This document shows positions 55,265 through 63,102 of a DNA stretch of 64,000 nt, one piece after another; positions within the stretch are counted from its first letter, which is position 1, and each line of letters begins with the position of its first letter. The notes beneath the pieces are model-generated. The model saw only the letters and a list, made by a program, of their open reading frames with translations, was not told the DNA's origin and ran no database searches. A program made the translations under genes and the position numbers. The stretch spans positions 1 to 64,000 of the forward strand of contig NZ_JAINVG010000007.1 in assembly GCF_020400725.1 (NCBI RefSeq), given 5' to 3'. Source of the stretch: Streptomyces sp. NK15101. Its GTDB lineage: Bacteria; Actinomycetota; Actinomycetes; Streptomycetales; Streptomycetaceae.

Positions 55265-55672
55265 TCACCAGTCGCGCCAGGCGTCCGTGATCTCGGCACG
55301 ATCGATGCCCCTCCTCGCTGCCAGAGCAGCCACGTCCACACCGTGCTCCCCCAAGGCGAGATCGATGTACTCGCACAGCTGCTCCCGCTCTTCAGTGCAG
55401 TAGCTGGCGCCACCGTGGCTCGCGTCACCGTCGACAGCATTGAGCGCGAGAACGACCCTCTCGACCGTTCCAAGGACCTCATCGCCGGAGGGTTCCAGGA
55501 GCCCACGCACCTCCGCCTCGAACGCCTCCACCGCTGAATCCGTCGCCCTCAGCAGGGACTCGGGGTACATCTCCGCCGCGCCGGCACACTCGGGATCCAA
55601 GCTCCCGACCTCGACATCGCGGGCCACCTCCGCCATCCAGGCACGCCAGTTCTCAGGGGGTCTGTTCGCCAT
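55265..55672 (-). CDS. Hypothetical protein, intact member of a local paralog pair
   Basis: The 135-residue acidic, helical protein has conserved blocks RPPENWRAWMAEVARDVE, AAEMYPESLLRATDSAVEAFEAEV, VLGTVERVVLALNAVD and EEREQLCEYIDLALGEHGVDVAALAARRGI, ending ITDAWRDW. The last block resembles a small helical cap seen in Streptomyces immunity-like proteins. It is paralogous to the shorter gene at 52538-52951 outside the repeat-bounded segment. It lies upstream of and divergent from the DUF4240 gene. The function is unknown. Confidence 0.75.
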   Translation of the reverse strand: MANRPPENWRAWMAEVARDVEVGSLDPECAGAAEMYPESLLRATDSAVEAFEAEVRGLLEPSGDEVLGTVERVVLALNAVDGDASHGGASYCTEEREQLCEYIDLALGEHGVDVAALAARRGIDRAEITDAWRDW

Positions 55673-55756
55673 CGCGAGAAGGTACGCCGAAGCACCGCCA
55701 ACCCAGTTCGGTTGTGCGCTCTCGTTGATGTCAGACCGCCCTGACATCCTGCGCCA

Positions 55757-56230
55757 GTGAGAATGACATGGGCCGACTTCTGGGCGCTGATAGCCACCCT
55801 GGACGGCGAAGCAACCCAAGAGAGCTGCCAGCGGCTTGCCGAGGAGCTGAGCCGCCGCCCCCTCCCCGACATCATCGGCTTCGCCGAACGTCACGCCGAG
55901 GCCCTCTACCGCCTGGACCAGGAGAAGTTCGGAACCCTCCCCGTGGTCGACCTGACAGGCCGAGACGGCAGCCCGTTCCCGCAATCGTCCGACGTGTTCC
56001 TGTACACACGCTGCGCCGTCGTAGCCGCAGGCCAAACCGTGTGGGAGAGCGTCTTCTTCGACGCCGACAAGTTCGCCCCGTACACCTCCACCGAGTACGA
56101 CGGTGAATGGCTGCTATCCGTACCGGACAAGGCGTACGAACTGGCCACCGGCAAGGAGTGGGACCGCACGACCCGCCACTGCTTCGAGAACTACTCCAAC
56201 AGAGACGGTTGGCCACACCTACGAAACTGA
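55757..56230 (+). CDS. DUF4240 family protein
   Basis: The 157-residue protein begins with the DUF4240 signature TWADFWALIATLDGEATQESCQRLAEELSRRPLPDIIGF. It continues with VFLYTRCAVVAAGQTVWESVFFDADKFAPYTSTEYDGEWLLSVPDKAYELATG. DUF4240 proteins are small Streptomyces proteins repeatedly seen among polymorphic-toxin immunity genes. GTG 55757 or ATG 55763 can serve as start. It precedes the restriction endonuclease gene by 88 bp on the same strand. Confidence 0.85.
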   Translation: MRMTWADFWALIATLDGEATQESCQRLAEELSRRPLPDIIGFAERHAEALYRLDQEKFGTLPVVDLTGRDGSPFPQSSDVFLYTRCAVVAAGQTVWESVFFDADKFAPYTSTEYDGEWLLSVPDKAYELATGKEWDRTTRHCFENYSNRDGWPHLRN

Positions 56231-56318
56231 GGCGAGCCACCACTTGACCTGCAGGGCCAGTGGCCTCGCGGACCTGGCAAGATCGAGGAGGCGGGGCAGT
56301 GCCATGAGGGGAGGACCG

Positions 56319-58094
56319 GTGGGAAGCCTGTTGCGTGTCGGGGACGTGTTTCGGTCTGCTCGAAACAGAGATCCCGAGGTGGCGTTCATCGACGGTCACC
56401 CAAACATCCACCATGTCACAGCCTCGGAGAGGCTCGCTCAGATCCAGCTCAGCAAGGGCATCAACCCGATTGCCAAGATCAAGGCGCCCGGCGGGCTGCG
56501 CCGTCCGTGCATCCTGATCCGTTCCAGCCCGTGGAAGGCCGGAACGGCTGAAACGCCCTGGCACGATGTGTTCGACCTGGACAACGGCCGAATCCTCTAT
56601 TTCGGCGACCATCGGGTCGATCACACGGTGCCGGTGGGCACCACACAAGGCAATGCGGTACTGCTGGAGGCACTGGAGGAACACCAGGGGCTCACTGCGG
56701 AGCAGCGCGCACTGGCCGTACCGCTGCTGGTGTTCGCCGCGGTCTCGCGCAACAAGACGCCCAAGGGATACGTCGAGTTCTGCGGCGTGGCGGTGATCGA
56801 CCATGCCGAGCAGATCGAGCAGCAGGCAAAAGGAATCTCCTTCCCGAACTATCGATACGAACTGTCCGTCCTGGACCTGAGCGCAGAGGACGATCGGGTC
56901 GACTGGGCTTGGATCGAGGCTCGGGGCAACCCTGAGCTTTCGACCGCGGACGCGCTCAAGCTCGCTCCCCGTTCCTGGCGCCAGTGGGTGGAGCAGGGGC
57001 ATGCCGCGATGCCCGAGGTTCGGCGTCGGGCCGTTCGCCCTCCCAGAGACAGGGAACCGATCCGGCAGTCGCCCGAGAGTGGCCGGGAACTCCCGCCGCC
57101 GCTTCCCGCGCCACGCGAACCAGGCGTCTCCGGTTCGGCCTCCCGCACACCGACCGAATCGTCCGCCGAGCTCATGGTGAGCGTGCTCATGGACAGATTG
57201 AGGAACCTCCGAGTCCACAAGAGGAACGGTCGGCAGAGCAGGCACAAGCCGTTGGCTCTGCTGTGGGGCATCTCCCGAGTCGCCACGGGCAGGCCTCACC
57301 TCGCACCTTGGCGAGAGTTCCGCGAGGAAGTGGGCAGCCTGTTGGCCGAGTTCGGCCTTCCCGAATCCTCCGTCACCCCCGAGTACCCGTTCGTGCACCT
57401 GCAGACGAGCCAACTGTGGGATGTCCATGGCCTCCCACCCGAGCTGGACGCCGTGGCCCACGCCGCAGCGTTCGACAGGCTCAACCCCGAAGGAGGAGTG
57501 ACCGAGCAGGTCGCGCGGCTGTTGGGAGACCCCTTCGTCCGGTCTCAGGCGGTGGCTGTCCTGCGGGAGACCTACCTGGCAGACATAGATCAGCACGCCC
57601 TGCTGGAGCGGCTGGGCCTAGCCGGCTACGAAAGCGCCGGCGGCATCGAGGACTCCACAGAGGATCACGCGAGGGAAACGGTTCCTGCCGCACGCCGCAC
57701 GGTCACCTCCTCCCGCGTCATCCGCGACACCGCCCTGACGGCCAAGGTGAAGAAGCTGCACGGAGACCGCTGTCAGGTGTGCGCCCTCCAGTTGTCGACC
57801 CGCTTCGGCACCTACAGCGAGGCCGCCCACATCCGTGGCCTCGGCCGCCCCCACAACGGCCCCGACGAACAGGCCAACCTGCTCGTCCTGTGCCCGAATC
57901 ACCACGTTCAGTTCGACACCCTGGCGATCTACATCGACACCGAAGGAACCGTTCGCTCGACCGCGAACAACAGCCCCATAGGCCCGCTCCGCAAGCACCC
58001 CGCCCACCCACTCGACGAAGCGCACCTTCGCTACCACCGAGCGCTCTGCGGCAGGGACGCGACCGCCCATGCCAACCAAGGCGAGACCTGCTGA
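56319..58094 (+). CDS. Three-domain modification-dependent restriction endonuclease (AspBHI_N/SRA-like - sulfur-binding domain - HNH)
   Basis: The 591-residue protein should be a type IV restriction enzyme. Residues about 1-205 (LLRVGDVFRSARNRD, WHDVFDLDNGRILYFGDHR, GNAVLLEAL, PKGYVEFCGVAVI) resemble the AspBHI-type N-terminal domain that reads modified cytosine. Residues about 285-450 look like the sulfur-binding domain of ScoMcrA: RHKPLALLWGISRVATGRPHL at 308-328 and PEYPF with Tyr356-Pro357. The C-terminus is an HNH nuclease: Cys485-x2-Cys488, EAAHI (His504), GRPHNGPDEQANLLVLC (Cys525) and NHH (528-529). GTG 56319 has GGGGAGG upstream; ATG 56304 is possible. It would cut DNA with phosphorothioate and/or methylated bases. 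Confidence 0.8.
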   Translation: MGSLLRVGDVFRSARNRDPEVAFIDGHPNIHHVTASERLAQIQLSKGINPIAKIKAPGGLRRPCILIRSSPWKAGTAETPWHDVFDLDNGRILYFGDHRVDHTVPVGTTQGNAVLLEALEEHQGLTAEQRALAVPLLVFAAVSRNKTPKGYVEFCGVAVIDHAEQIEQQAKGISFPNYRYELSVLDLSAEDDRVDWAWIEARGNPELSTADALKLAPRSWRQWVEQGHAAMPEVRRRAVRPPRDREPIRQSPESGRELPPPLPAPREPGVSGSASRTPTESSAELMVSVLMDRLRNLRVHKRNGRQSRHKPLALLWGISRVATGRPHLAPWREFREEVGSLLAEFGLPESSVTPEYPFVHLQTSQLWDVHGLPPELDAVAHAAAFDRLNPEGGVTEQVARLLGDPFVRSQAVAVLRETYLADIDQHALLERLGLAGYESAGGIEDSTEDHARETVPAARRTVTSSRVIRDTALTAKVKKLHGDRCQVCALQLSTRFGTYSEAAHIRGLGRPHNGPDEQANLLVLCPNHHVQFDTLAIYIDTEGTVRSTANNSPIGPLRKHPAHPLDEAHLRYHRALCGRDATAHANQGETC

Positions 58095-58371
58095 CTCGAA
58101 CCAGACGGCTGCCGCACGTCAGAAGGCGCGCACGGCATCCGTCATCGAGCACGAAGCCGTGAGCCACACGAACCGGCGCCCAGAAGCCGTCCCCGCCCTC
58201 AAGCCCCACGCACCAAATCAACCAATCAGCTGCCCGACGGAGAACGACGTCACGGACCTCCTCCTCCCCTCCCCCCTCCGCCGCCCCCTCCCGGAGCCAC
58301 TCCTCCTCCGTGTCGAAGACTTCCTCCACCATTCCCCCTGATCACGCCCCTTTGGCATCAGATATGAACGT
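58095..58371. other. Gap between the restriction endonuclease and the second tRNA-end repeat
   Basis: No gene is supported. A minus-strand frame reads QLIW.VG.EGGDGFWAPVRVAHGFV but lacks start and motifs. The region ends in the tRNA-type terminator. Confidence 0.5.
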
Positions 58372-58407
58372 CGAAGGCCCCCAGCCAAGATCGACTGGGG
58401 GCCTTCG
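58372..58407. terminator. tRNA-type terminator beside the second tRNA 3'-end repeat
   Basis: A perfect 13-bp stem (58372-58384 with 58395-58407) with a 10-base loop; its outer CGAAGGCCCC matches the terminator at 54665. Confidence 0.85.
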
Positions 58408-58410
58408 TCA

Positions 58411-58457
58411 CTGGTGGGCGCGGACGGTTTCGAACCGCCGACATCTGCTTTGTAAGC
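58411..58457 (-). repeat. 47-bp direct repeat: 3' end of a tRNA gene (att-like site), copy 2
   Basis: Identical over 47 bases to 54703-54749, again lacking the 5' half (the next bases, CCAGG, cannot pair with the 3' anticodon strand AGCAG). With copy 1 it brackets 3.7 kb carrying immunity-like genes and the restriction endonuclease. The orientation predicts the intact tRNA-Val gene at higher coordinates, beyond the window. Confidence 0.8.
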
Positions 58458-58612
58458 CTGGTGCCACGCGTGGATACGTCTTCGCTGGTCGTCGCGCGTG
58501 CCAGGCGACGAGCCTCTCGACGGGCGTTTGCCCCGCGACGGGCTCCGGGTGTCCGTGGTTGACCGCTCGATCTGGCACGGATCTGGCACGAGAGCGCGCC
58601 GAGGCCAGGGGG

Positions 58613-59110
58613 TCAGTCGTGTCGCGAAGCTGGTACATGGATGCCAGGGCCAAGGTCGGTAGAAGCCACCAGCAGCTGGGCTGCCGCTCGTAGATCGCGT
58701 TCCCATGCCGGGAGATCGTCCGGTTCGATCCATTCGCTGTACTCCGCTGCGGCAGAGAGGAACTGTGTCTCCTCCTGGGTGCGTGCCGTGACGGTCATCG
58801 AGAGGCCGTCGCCCACTTCCTTGGGACTCAGCTCGCCTTGCACGAGACTGAACGCGAGGCTCACGAGGAGGCGTCGGCCGGCCGTTTCCTCGTCAGGAAG
58901 AGGCACGTCGAGCTCGCTCAACGCCTGGACGTACAGTTCACGGACCTCGGTCGCATCGCTCCGGCGCGGCAGGCCAGCCAGCTCACGCAGGGCAGGAGAG
59001 TCGTGCCCGTCAGCCAGCACGTGCGCAGCGATCATCGGGAGATCCTCAGGGCGCAGCACCTCCGCCACGTACTGCCAAGCACTGCCCTGTAACCGATCCA
59101 TGACGGCCAT
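58613..59110 (-). CDS. Conserved hypothetical protein, 165 residues
   Basis: The acidic, helical protein has the blocks MDRLQGSAWQYVAEVLRPEDLPMIAAHVLADGHDSPALRELAGLPRRSDATEVRELYVQALSELDVPLPDEETAGRRLLVSLAFSLVQGELSPKEVGD and a C-terminal ARTQEETQFLSAAAEYSEWIEPDDLPAWERDLRAAAQ. I have the impression of a widespread Streptomyces family but cannot name it. ATG 59110 or ATG 59101 can start it; neither has a strong ribosome site. It lies just inside the second island segment. Confidence 0.7.
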   Translation of the reverse strand: MAVMDRLQGSAWQYVAEVLRPEDLPMIAAHVLADGHDSPALRELAGLPRRSDATEVRELYVQALSELDVPLPDEETAGRRLLVSLAFSLVQGELSPKEVGDGLSMTVTARTQEETQFLSAAAEYSEWIEPDDLPAWERDLRAAAQLLVASTDLGPGIHVPASRHD

Positions 59111-59350
59111 CGTGGAGGGCGCGCGGCGTTTTGGCCAGCAGATTGCCATTGGTTCGGAGGCCTCAGCGGCTTGCCTGCACACAGCTCCGGAGGCCCTACA
59201 CAGTCTCGGCATAGATGCTGGTTGGAGACTTCCCTTACGTCCAACTCGTCCTCCCTGTCCATGAATAGGCCTTAATAGCCGACCTGGCTCGGCTCGGATC
59301 CGGAGGCTGACGCTCTCTATGATCAGCTTCTGACTACTGGGGGGTGGGGC

Positions 59351-60016
59351 GTGGCTGCACGCAGACAACAGGGCATGACATTTGGACAGCAAGTCTTCTT
59401 GCTGGTGCTCGCGTTTACGGCTTACGGGGTGATCTACCTAGGGGTTCGAGAGGCGTGGCGGTGGTCGCTAGCCCATCCCTGGCTGGCATCTGGTCTGGCT
59501 GCCGGAGTCATCTGGCTCATAGGTTTCCGCATACGCAAGTGGCGGTCCAGGCGAGCCAGACAAGCCGAATCAGCTGCCTTGGTGGCGAAGATTCAAGCCG
59601 CCAAATCTATGGAAATCGCCCGGTACCACGTCATGTCACCGAGCGACTTCGAGGATGCCATCGCCTTCCTATGCGAGCGCGACGGCTGTACGGACGTGAA
59701 AGTGGTCGGAGGTGCTGGCGACCTAGGGGCTGATGTGGTCGCGCTGACTCCTGACGGGCGTCGACTCGTCATTCAGTGCAAGCGATACAGAGACTCGAAC
59801 AAGGTCGGCTCCCAAGATCTCCAGCGCTTCGGCGGAACCTGCTTCACCGTGCACAGGGCCGATGTCGCCGTCATGGTTACTACTTCGACCTTTACCAAGC
59901 CGGCATCTGGGTACGCAAAGCAAACCGGCATCTGCCTCATCGATGCCTACGGACTAGCAGGTTGGGCCAGCAAACTAGGCAGCCCTCCCTGGGTAGAGAC
60001 ACCCCATCTTGCCTGA
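59351..60016 (+). CDS. Membrane-anchored Mrr-type restriction endonuclease
   Basis: The 221-residue protein has two N-terminal membrane helices (VFLLVLAFTAYGVIYLGV, ASGLAAGVIWLIGF), a short coiled segment and an Mrr_cat nuclease domain from about residue 93. The domain has MSPSDFEDAIAFLCERDGCTDVKVVGGAGDLGADVVAL with catalytic Asp128 and VIQCKRY with Gln142 and Lys144, the PD-(D/E)xK core. ADVAVMVTTSTFTKPASGYAKQTGICLIDAYGLAGWA completes the fold. Tethering a nuclease to the inner membrane suggests action on incoming DNA. GTG 59351 follows GGGGTGGGGC. It stands alone, without a methyltransferase. Confidence 0.85.
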   Translation: MAARRQQGMTFGQQVFLLVLAFTAYGVIYLGVREAWRWSLAHPWLASGLAAGVIWLIGFRIRKWRSRRARQAESAALVAKIQAAKSMEIARYHVMSPSDFEDAIAFLCERDGCTDVKVVGGAGDLGADVVALTPDGRRLVIQCKRYRDSNKVGSQDLQRFGGTCFTVHRADVAVMVTTSTFTKPASGYAKQTGICLIDAYGLAGWASKLGSPPWVETPHLA

Positions 60017-60353
60017 CCGCCAGCCCTAGGAGCGAACCAGTAGGCGGGGGGCCCGCTGACCTGCGCGTTCCCGGGTCACCCTCGTAGCCGACCTGTCACT
60101 GTTGGTCGCCACCGATCACCCCTGAGCCCCCTCGCACGGCCCACAGACGGCCCAGCCCTCTCGCTCCCCTTAACCATCCTCGCCCCCTCCGGCCCACGCC
60201 AGGGCCTCGTCAACCTGTGCACAGGCGTTGCTCCGACCGCCTTTTGGCTCGACGCTGGCGACTGCTGGCATGCCAACACCTGACGACCTAGATTTCCTCC
60301 ATGCGTAGGGATTCCCGACCCTTCAAATCCACACTCGCGGCGAGACTGTGTAG
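60017..60353. other. Gene-free gap with lower GC
   Basis: These 337 bp hold no supported gene, only C-rich segments; no hairpin of note was found. Confidence 0.5.
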
Positions 60354-61040
60354 CTATTCAACGAGCCCACACTGCACACGTAGTGCTGCCCTCCGCCCGA
60401 GAAAAATGAGCTCGTCTTCGAGGCCCTCCAGCACGATCACGAGCTTCTGCGCAGTTTTCGCCACTTCTTCAACCCGCCGATCATACGCATCCATGCTCGA
60501 TATGCTCTGAGGTTGCCATTTGTAATGCACAAAGCCATTCCTGAATTCCATGAGATCAGTCATGGCCCGCATGTGCACCTTTTCAATCGGTGCCGCCCCA
60601 AGCGACGCCCACACGTCTTTCATCTTCAGGTTGAAGCTGCAACTTCGCACCAACGCGACCGCCACGCCCGCAGGAACGCCAGACCGGACACTCAGGCTCA
60701 TGAGGACATTGTTCGCCCAATGCTCAAGCCAAGTGGCATAGAAAAGGATTGCGAACCAATATTCCTCCGCCCCCACGGCTTCGGCGGCCCTTTCGAGTAG
60801 GTCGATAGAGTGGTCAGTCACGACATGAATGTCGTCATCGGACCACGTAACGCGCCCTTCAACTATCGCCGCGCCGGAGTCTGCCTCCTCCATAAATTCG
60901 CGCAGTACAGTGCTGACCACCTCTCGATCAGTCAATTCTTCAAGATTGACCAAACCGTGCCGGACATATTGGTCAACGACCCCCCACAAGATCCCCATCC
61001 CGAGCAGTTCGTCGAACAGCCGCGCAGATTCCTCTTCCAT
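60354..61040 (-). CDS. HEPN-domain protein
   Basis: The 228-residue helical protein contains YWFAILFYATWLEHWANNVLMSL and, near residue 167, the sequence EFRNGFVHYKW. Arg167 and His172 form the R-x4-H motif of HEPN RNases. The downstream helix VEEVAKTAQKLVIVLEGLEDEL fits the second HEPN helix pair. HEPN proteins act as RNA-cutting toxins or abortive-infection effectors. No MNT antitoxin partner is adjacent. Codon use is clearly less GC-rich than the core genes, suggesting recent transfer. ATG 61040 is the first Met; a TTCTTCC-like purine-rich stretch on the coding strand (GAAGAGG) lies after it. Confidence 0.65.
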   Translation of the reverse strand: MEEESARLFDELLGMGILWGVVDQYVRHGLVNLEELTDREVVSTVLREFMEEADSGAAIVEGRVTWSDDDIHVVTDHSIDLLERAAEAVGAEEYWFAILFYATWLEHWANNVLMSLSVRSGVPAGVAVALVRSCSFNLKMKDVWASLGAAPIEKVHMRAMTDLMEFRNGFVHYKWQPQSISSMDAYDRRVEEVAKTAQKLVIVLEGLEDELIFLGRRAALRVQCGLVE

Positions 61041-61401
61041 GCGGGTGATTGTGCCATTTCACCCGGCGTGCAGTCAGGTGAATTAAGACTCCGGTGGAGC
61101 GGCTGTGGACTGGGGCTGCTTTGGCGCGAGTGATCACGACCCCGTGAGTTCACCCGGAGCCGGTTGCGGCTGCTCTACCCACCAGCACGACCGCCGGACA
61201 AGGATGCCGCCGCGCCCCGTGCGGCGCCGTTGATGTCAACCGTGTGGACGTCAAAGATCTTCTGATCCGTAGCTCTAGCCAGACCGGTCGGCGGGGGTCA
61301 TACCGACCGCTAGGTGGGCCCGTAGGGACGCTACCGTGCGGGGCGGTTACTAGGGTTGCGGTACCTGGCTGCTGTACCGCACCATCCAAGCGGAGGTGAC
61401 C
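61041..61401. other. Gap with promoter region and CGTTGATGTCA motif
   Basis: No gene is supported in these 361 bp. It contains the CGTTGATGTCAA motif (61228-61239) followed at 13 bp by a second GTGGACGTCAA half, and the promoter of the next gene. Confidence 0.5.
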
Positions 61402-61761
61402 ATGGAACGGCGTGTGCTGGAATCACTGTTGACCGGCGATGACGAGGCGTCCGCGACAGCTCTGGCCGCCCTACGCCGCGGCGCCCCCTACTCGGTGGAA
61501 GAGCGGGTACAACCCACTGGTGCGCATGCCGGAGTCTTCAGTCGCCGCCTTCAGCGCATGCGGATGCGTGGATTCGAACCACCTGGGCTGGAACGAGCGG
61601 TGCAGCTCATCAGGGAGCACGACCGACCCGTGCGCACAGCGCTGATTGATCCTGAGAATCGGACACGATTCACCCTGCTCTTCCTTACCGAGGACAGCAG
61701 CGCGCTGGTGGCCTGCGTGAGCTGGCCCCTACCGCTAGTTGCAAGCAAGCCACTGCTTTAG
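61402..61761 (+). CDS. Small hypothetical protein, 119 residues
   Basis: The protein begins MERRVLESLLTGDDEASATALAALRRGAPYSVEERVQPTG. It continues VQLIREHDRPVRTALIDPENRTRFTLLFLTEDSSALVACVSW. A beta-hairpin-rich C-terminal half suggests a small alpha/beta fold. I do not recognise it. ATG 61402 has GGAGG at 61392-61396; GTG 61396 overlaps that site and is less likely. It lies alone between two gaps. Confidence 0.65.
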   Translation: MERRVLESLLTGDDEASATALAALRRGAPYSVEERVQPTGAHAGVFSRRLQRMRMRGFEPPGLERAVQLIREHDRPVRTALIDPENRTRFTLLFLTEDSSALVACVSWPLPLVASKPLL

Positions 61762-61866
61762 CAGTTCGATCGGAGCGGCCGCGCATGGCCAACACCCGAG
61801 AGTTCTTCTGCCACTGGAGACCGTCTCCGACCACCTGCGTCCACGCTCGTTGATGTCAGCTGCCGG

Positions 61867-62055
61867 TCACCACCACGACCACTTCTTCTTCCGAAGCTCC
61901 TGCTTCTTCGCTTCGGCTTCCTTCTTCTTACGGTCCGCCTGTGCGCGGGCCGTCCACTTGCCTTGATGCTGCCAGCACTGACCGCTGCCTGGCTCAGCCG
62001 GCCGCGTACACCGGCCTCCCCGCTGCTTCGGAGCCCCGCACTTCGGCTGGGTCAT
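61867..62055 (-). CDS. Small zinc-finger-like protein, 62 residues
   Basis: The N-terminal half is a compact Cys/His cluster: CGAPKQRGGRCTRPAEPGSGQCWQHQG (Cys6, Cys16, Cys27 and His30), a pattern seen in small phage and mobile-element proteins that bind nucleic acid. The C-terminal half is Lys-rich (ARAQADRKKKEAEAKKQELRKKKW) and should bind DNA or RNA. ATG 62055 follows GAGGAGAGAGG, a strong ribosome site. Confidence 0.75.
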   Translation of the reverse strand: MTQPKCGAPKQRGGRCTRPAEPGSGQCWQHQGKWTARAQADRKKKEAEAKKQELRKKKWSWW

Positions 62056-62269
62056 CCTCTCTCCTCTTCCTTCCGGGAACCCGTACGGACCCTGGCAGCA
62101 TCCAGCCGATGTAGTGGTCAGGGAAGGCGCATACGGGTGCACAGTGAGGCACACGGCTCCGGAGGGCGCGTGCGTCTGAGGCCTTTTTGCAGGTCAACGG
62201 CCTACGATCTGTTGGCTACCTCTCGCCGGTCCACGAATAGGCCGCATCGCGCGAAGGGGCCGTTGCACC

Positions 62270-62758
62270 TCACCAGGCAGTGATGTGGGCGCAGAGGCCG
62301 CGCTGTTGATACCTGCCGGGCACGTCGGCCCCTACAGCCGCCCAGAATCCCTTGGAATCGCGGAGGTGCCCACCCAGGGTGTGCCACGACAGGCCTGAGT
62401 TCTCGATCCGCAGCGCCGCGAGGCCAGCGGAGGCCAGACCGCATCGCTGGTACTCCGGCAGCGTGTAAGGCTGCTCGACCCACCCAAGCTGACAGTCCTG
62501 GCAAACCTGGTAATCGACGCTGAACGCGGCCTCGCCATTCAGATTGGCGGCACGTTCACGCCAGCCGTGACGTTCCCCAGAGACGGTGTCCTGCCAAGGC
62601 GTGTCTAACTTCGGCTCGTTGGCCCACCCGCGCCGTCGCCCGAACCGCCCGCGGCTCACCCGCTGCAGCACGTCGAGCCAACGCTCGCGCCCCAACGCCC
62701 GCCCCACCTCGTTAGCCCGGCCGGCCAACTGCCGTGCTGCCCTCTGGTCGATGGTCAT
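62270..62758 (-). CDS. GNAT-like N-acetyltransferase, 162 residues
   Basis: After a basic N-terminal region (ERWLDVLQRVSRGRFGRRRGWANEPKLDTPWQDTVSG), the second half has VCQDCQLGWVEQPYTLPEYQRCGLASAGLAALRIENSGLSWHTLGGHLRDSKGFWAAVGADVPGRYQQRGLC. The Q-R-C-G-L-A stretch matches the Q/R-x-x-G-x-A acetyl-CoA loop and the closing FWAAVGA-type helix is GNAT-like. A CQDC pair may bind metal. ATG 62758 has AAGGGGG. The substrate is unknown; in islands such enzymes can act as toxins or resistance factors. Confidence 0.6.
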   Translation of the reverse strand: MTIDQRAARQLAGRANEVGRALGRERWLDVLQRVSRGRFGRRRGWANEPKLDTPWQDTVSGERHGWRERAANLNGEAAFSVDYQVCQDCQLGWVEQPYTLPEYQRCGLASAGLAALRIENSGLSWHTLGGHLRDSKGFWAAVGADVPGRYQQRGLCAHITAW

Positions 62759-63088
62759 GCCCCCTTCGTTCCCGCTCCGGACCCGAGGCGGCCATGCCCG
62801 CCACTCAGGCGCTCCAACGCCCATGCCTAGGATCTCGGCCCGCGACCCTGAGATACAGACACTGCAACGCCCCTGCCGTTCGCACTCCCCTCGCTCGCCA
62901 CCCACAGCGTCGACCCGCCTGCACGACATGACAGATAGTCACTGTCAGACCTCCTCGGCATACTTGAACTGAAGCAAGAGGGCTGTCGCGTTGCAGCACG
63001 TCAAGAGGCTTGCACGGCATCCATCATCGAACATAAAATCGAACATGCAGGCGCGGGAATCGATAGCACGGAGGGCGAGTTGGCACTA
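62759..63088. other. Gap before the last gene
   Basis: About 330 bp without a supported gene. The segment is lower in GC and has a short AT-rich stretch near 62930-62970 that may hold a promoter. Confidence 0.5.
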
Positions 63089-63102
63089 ACATGACGTCAT
63101 GT
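63089..63102. promoter_or_regulatory. Perfect palindrome ACATGACGTCATGT overlapping the start of the last gene
   Basis: A 14-bp perfect dyad with the ATG at 63099 inside it. A bound repressor would cover the start codon, so it may control the partial gene at the window end. Confidence 0.5.

Noticed and set aside
58095..58371. Minus-strand frame right of the restriction endonuclease as a small gene
   Set aside because: No start with ribosome site and no conserved motif; it overlaps the endonuclease 3' end.
61562..61600. tRNA-like T-arm GTGGATTCGAACCAC inside the 119-residue gene
   Set aside because: Only a T-arm-like dyad is present, without acceptor or anticodon parts, and it lies within an open frame; probably chance.
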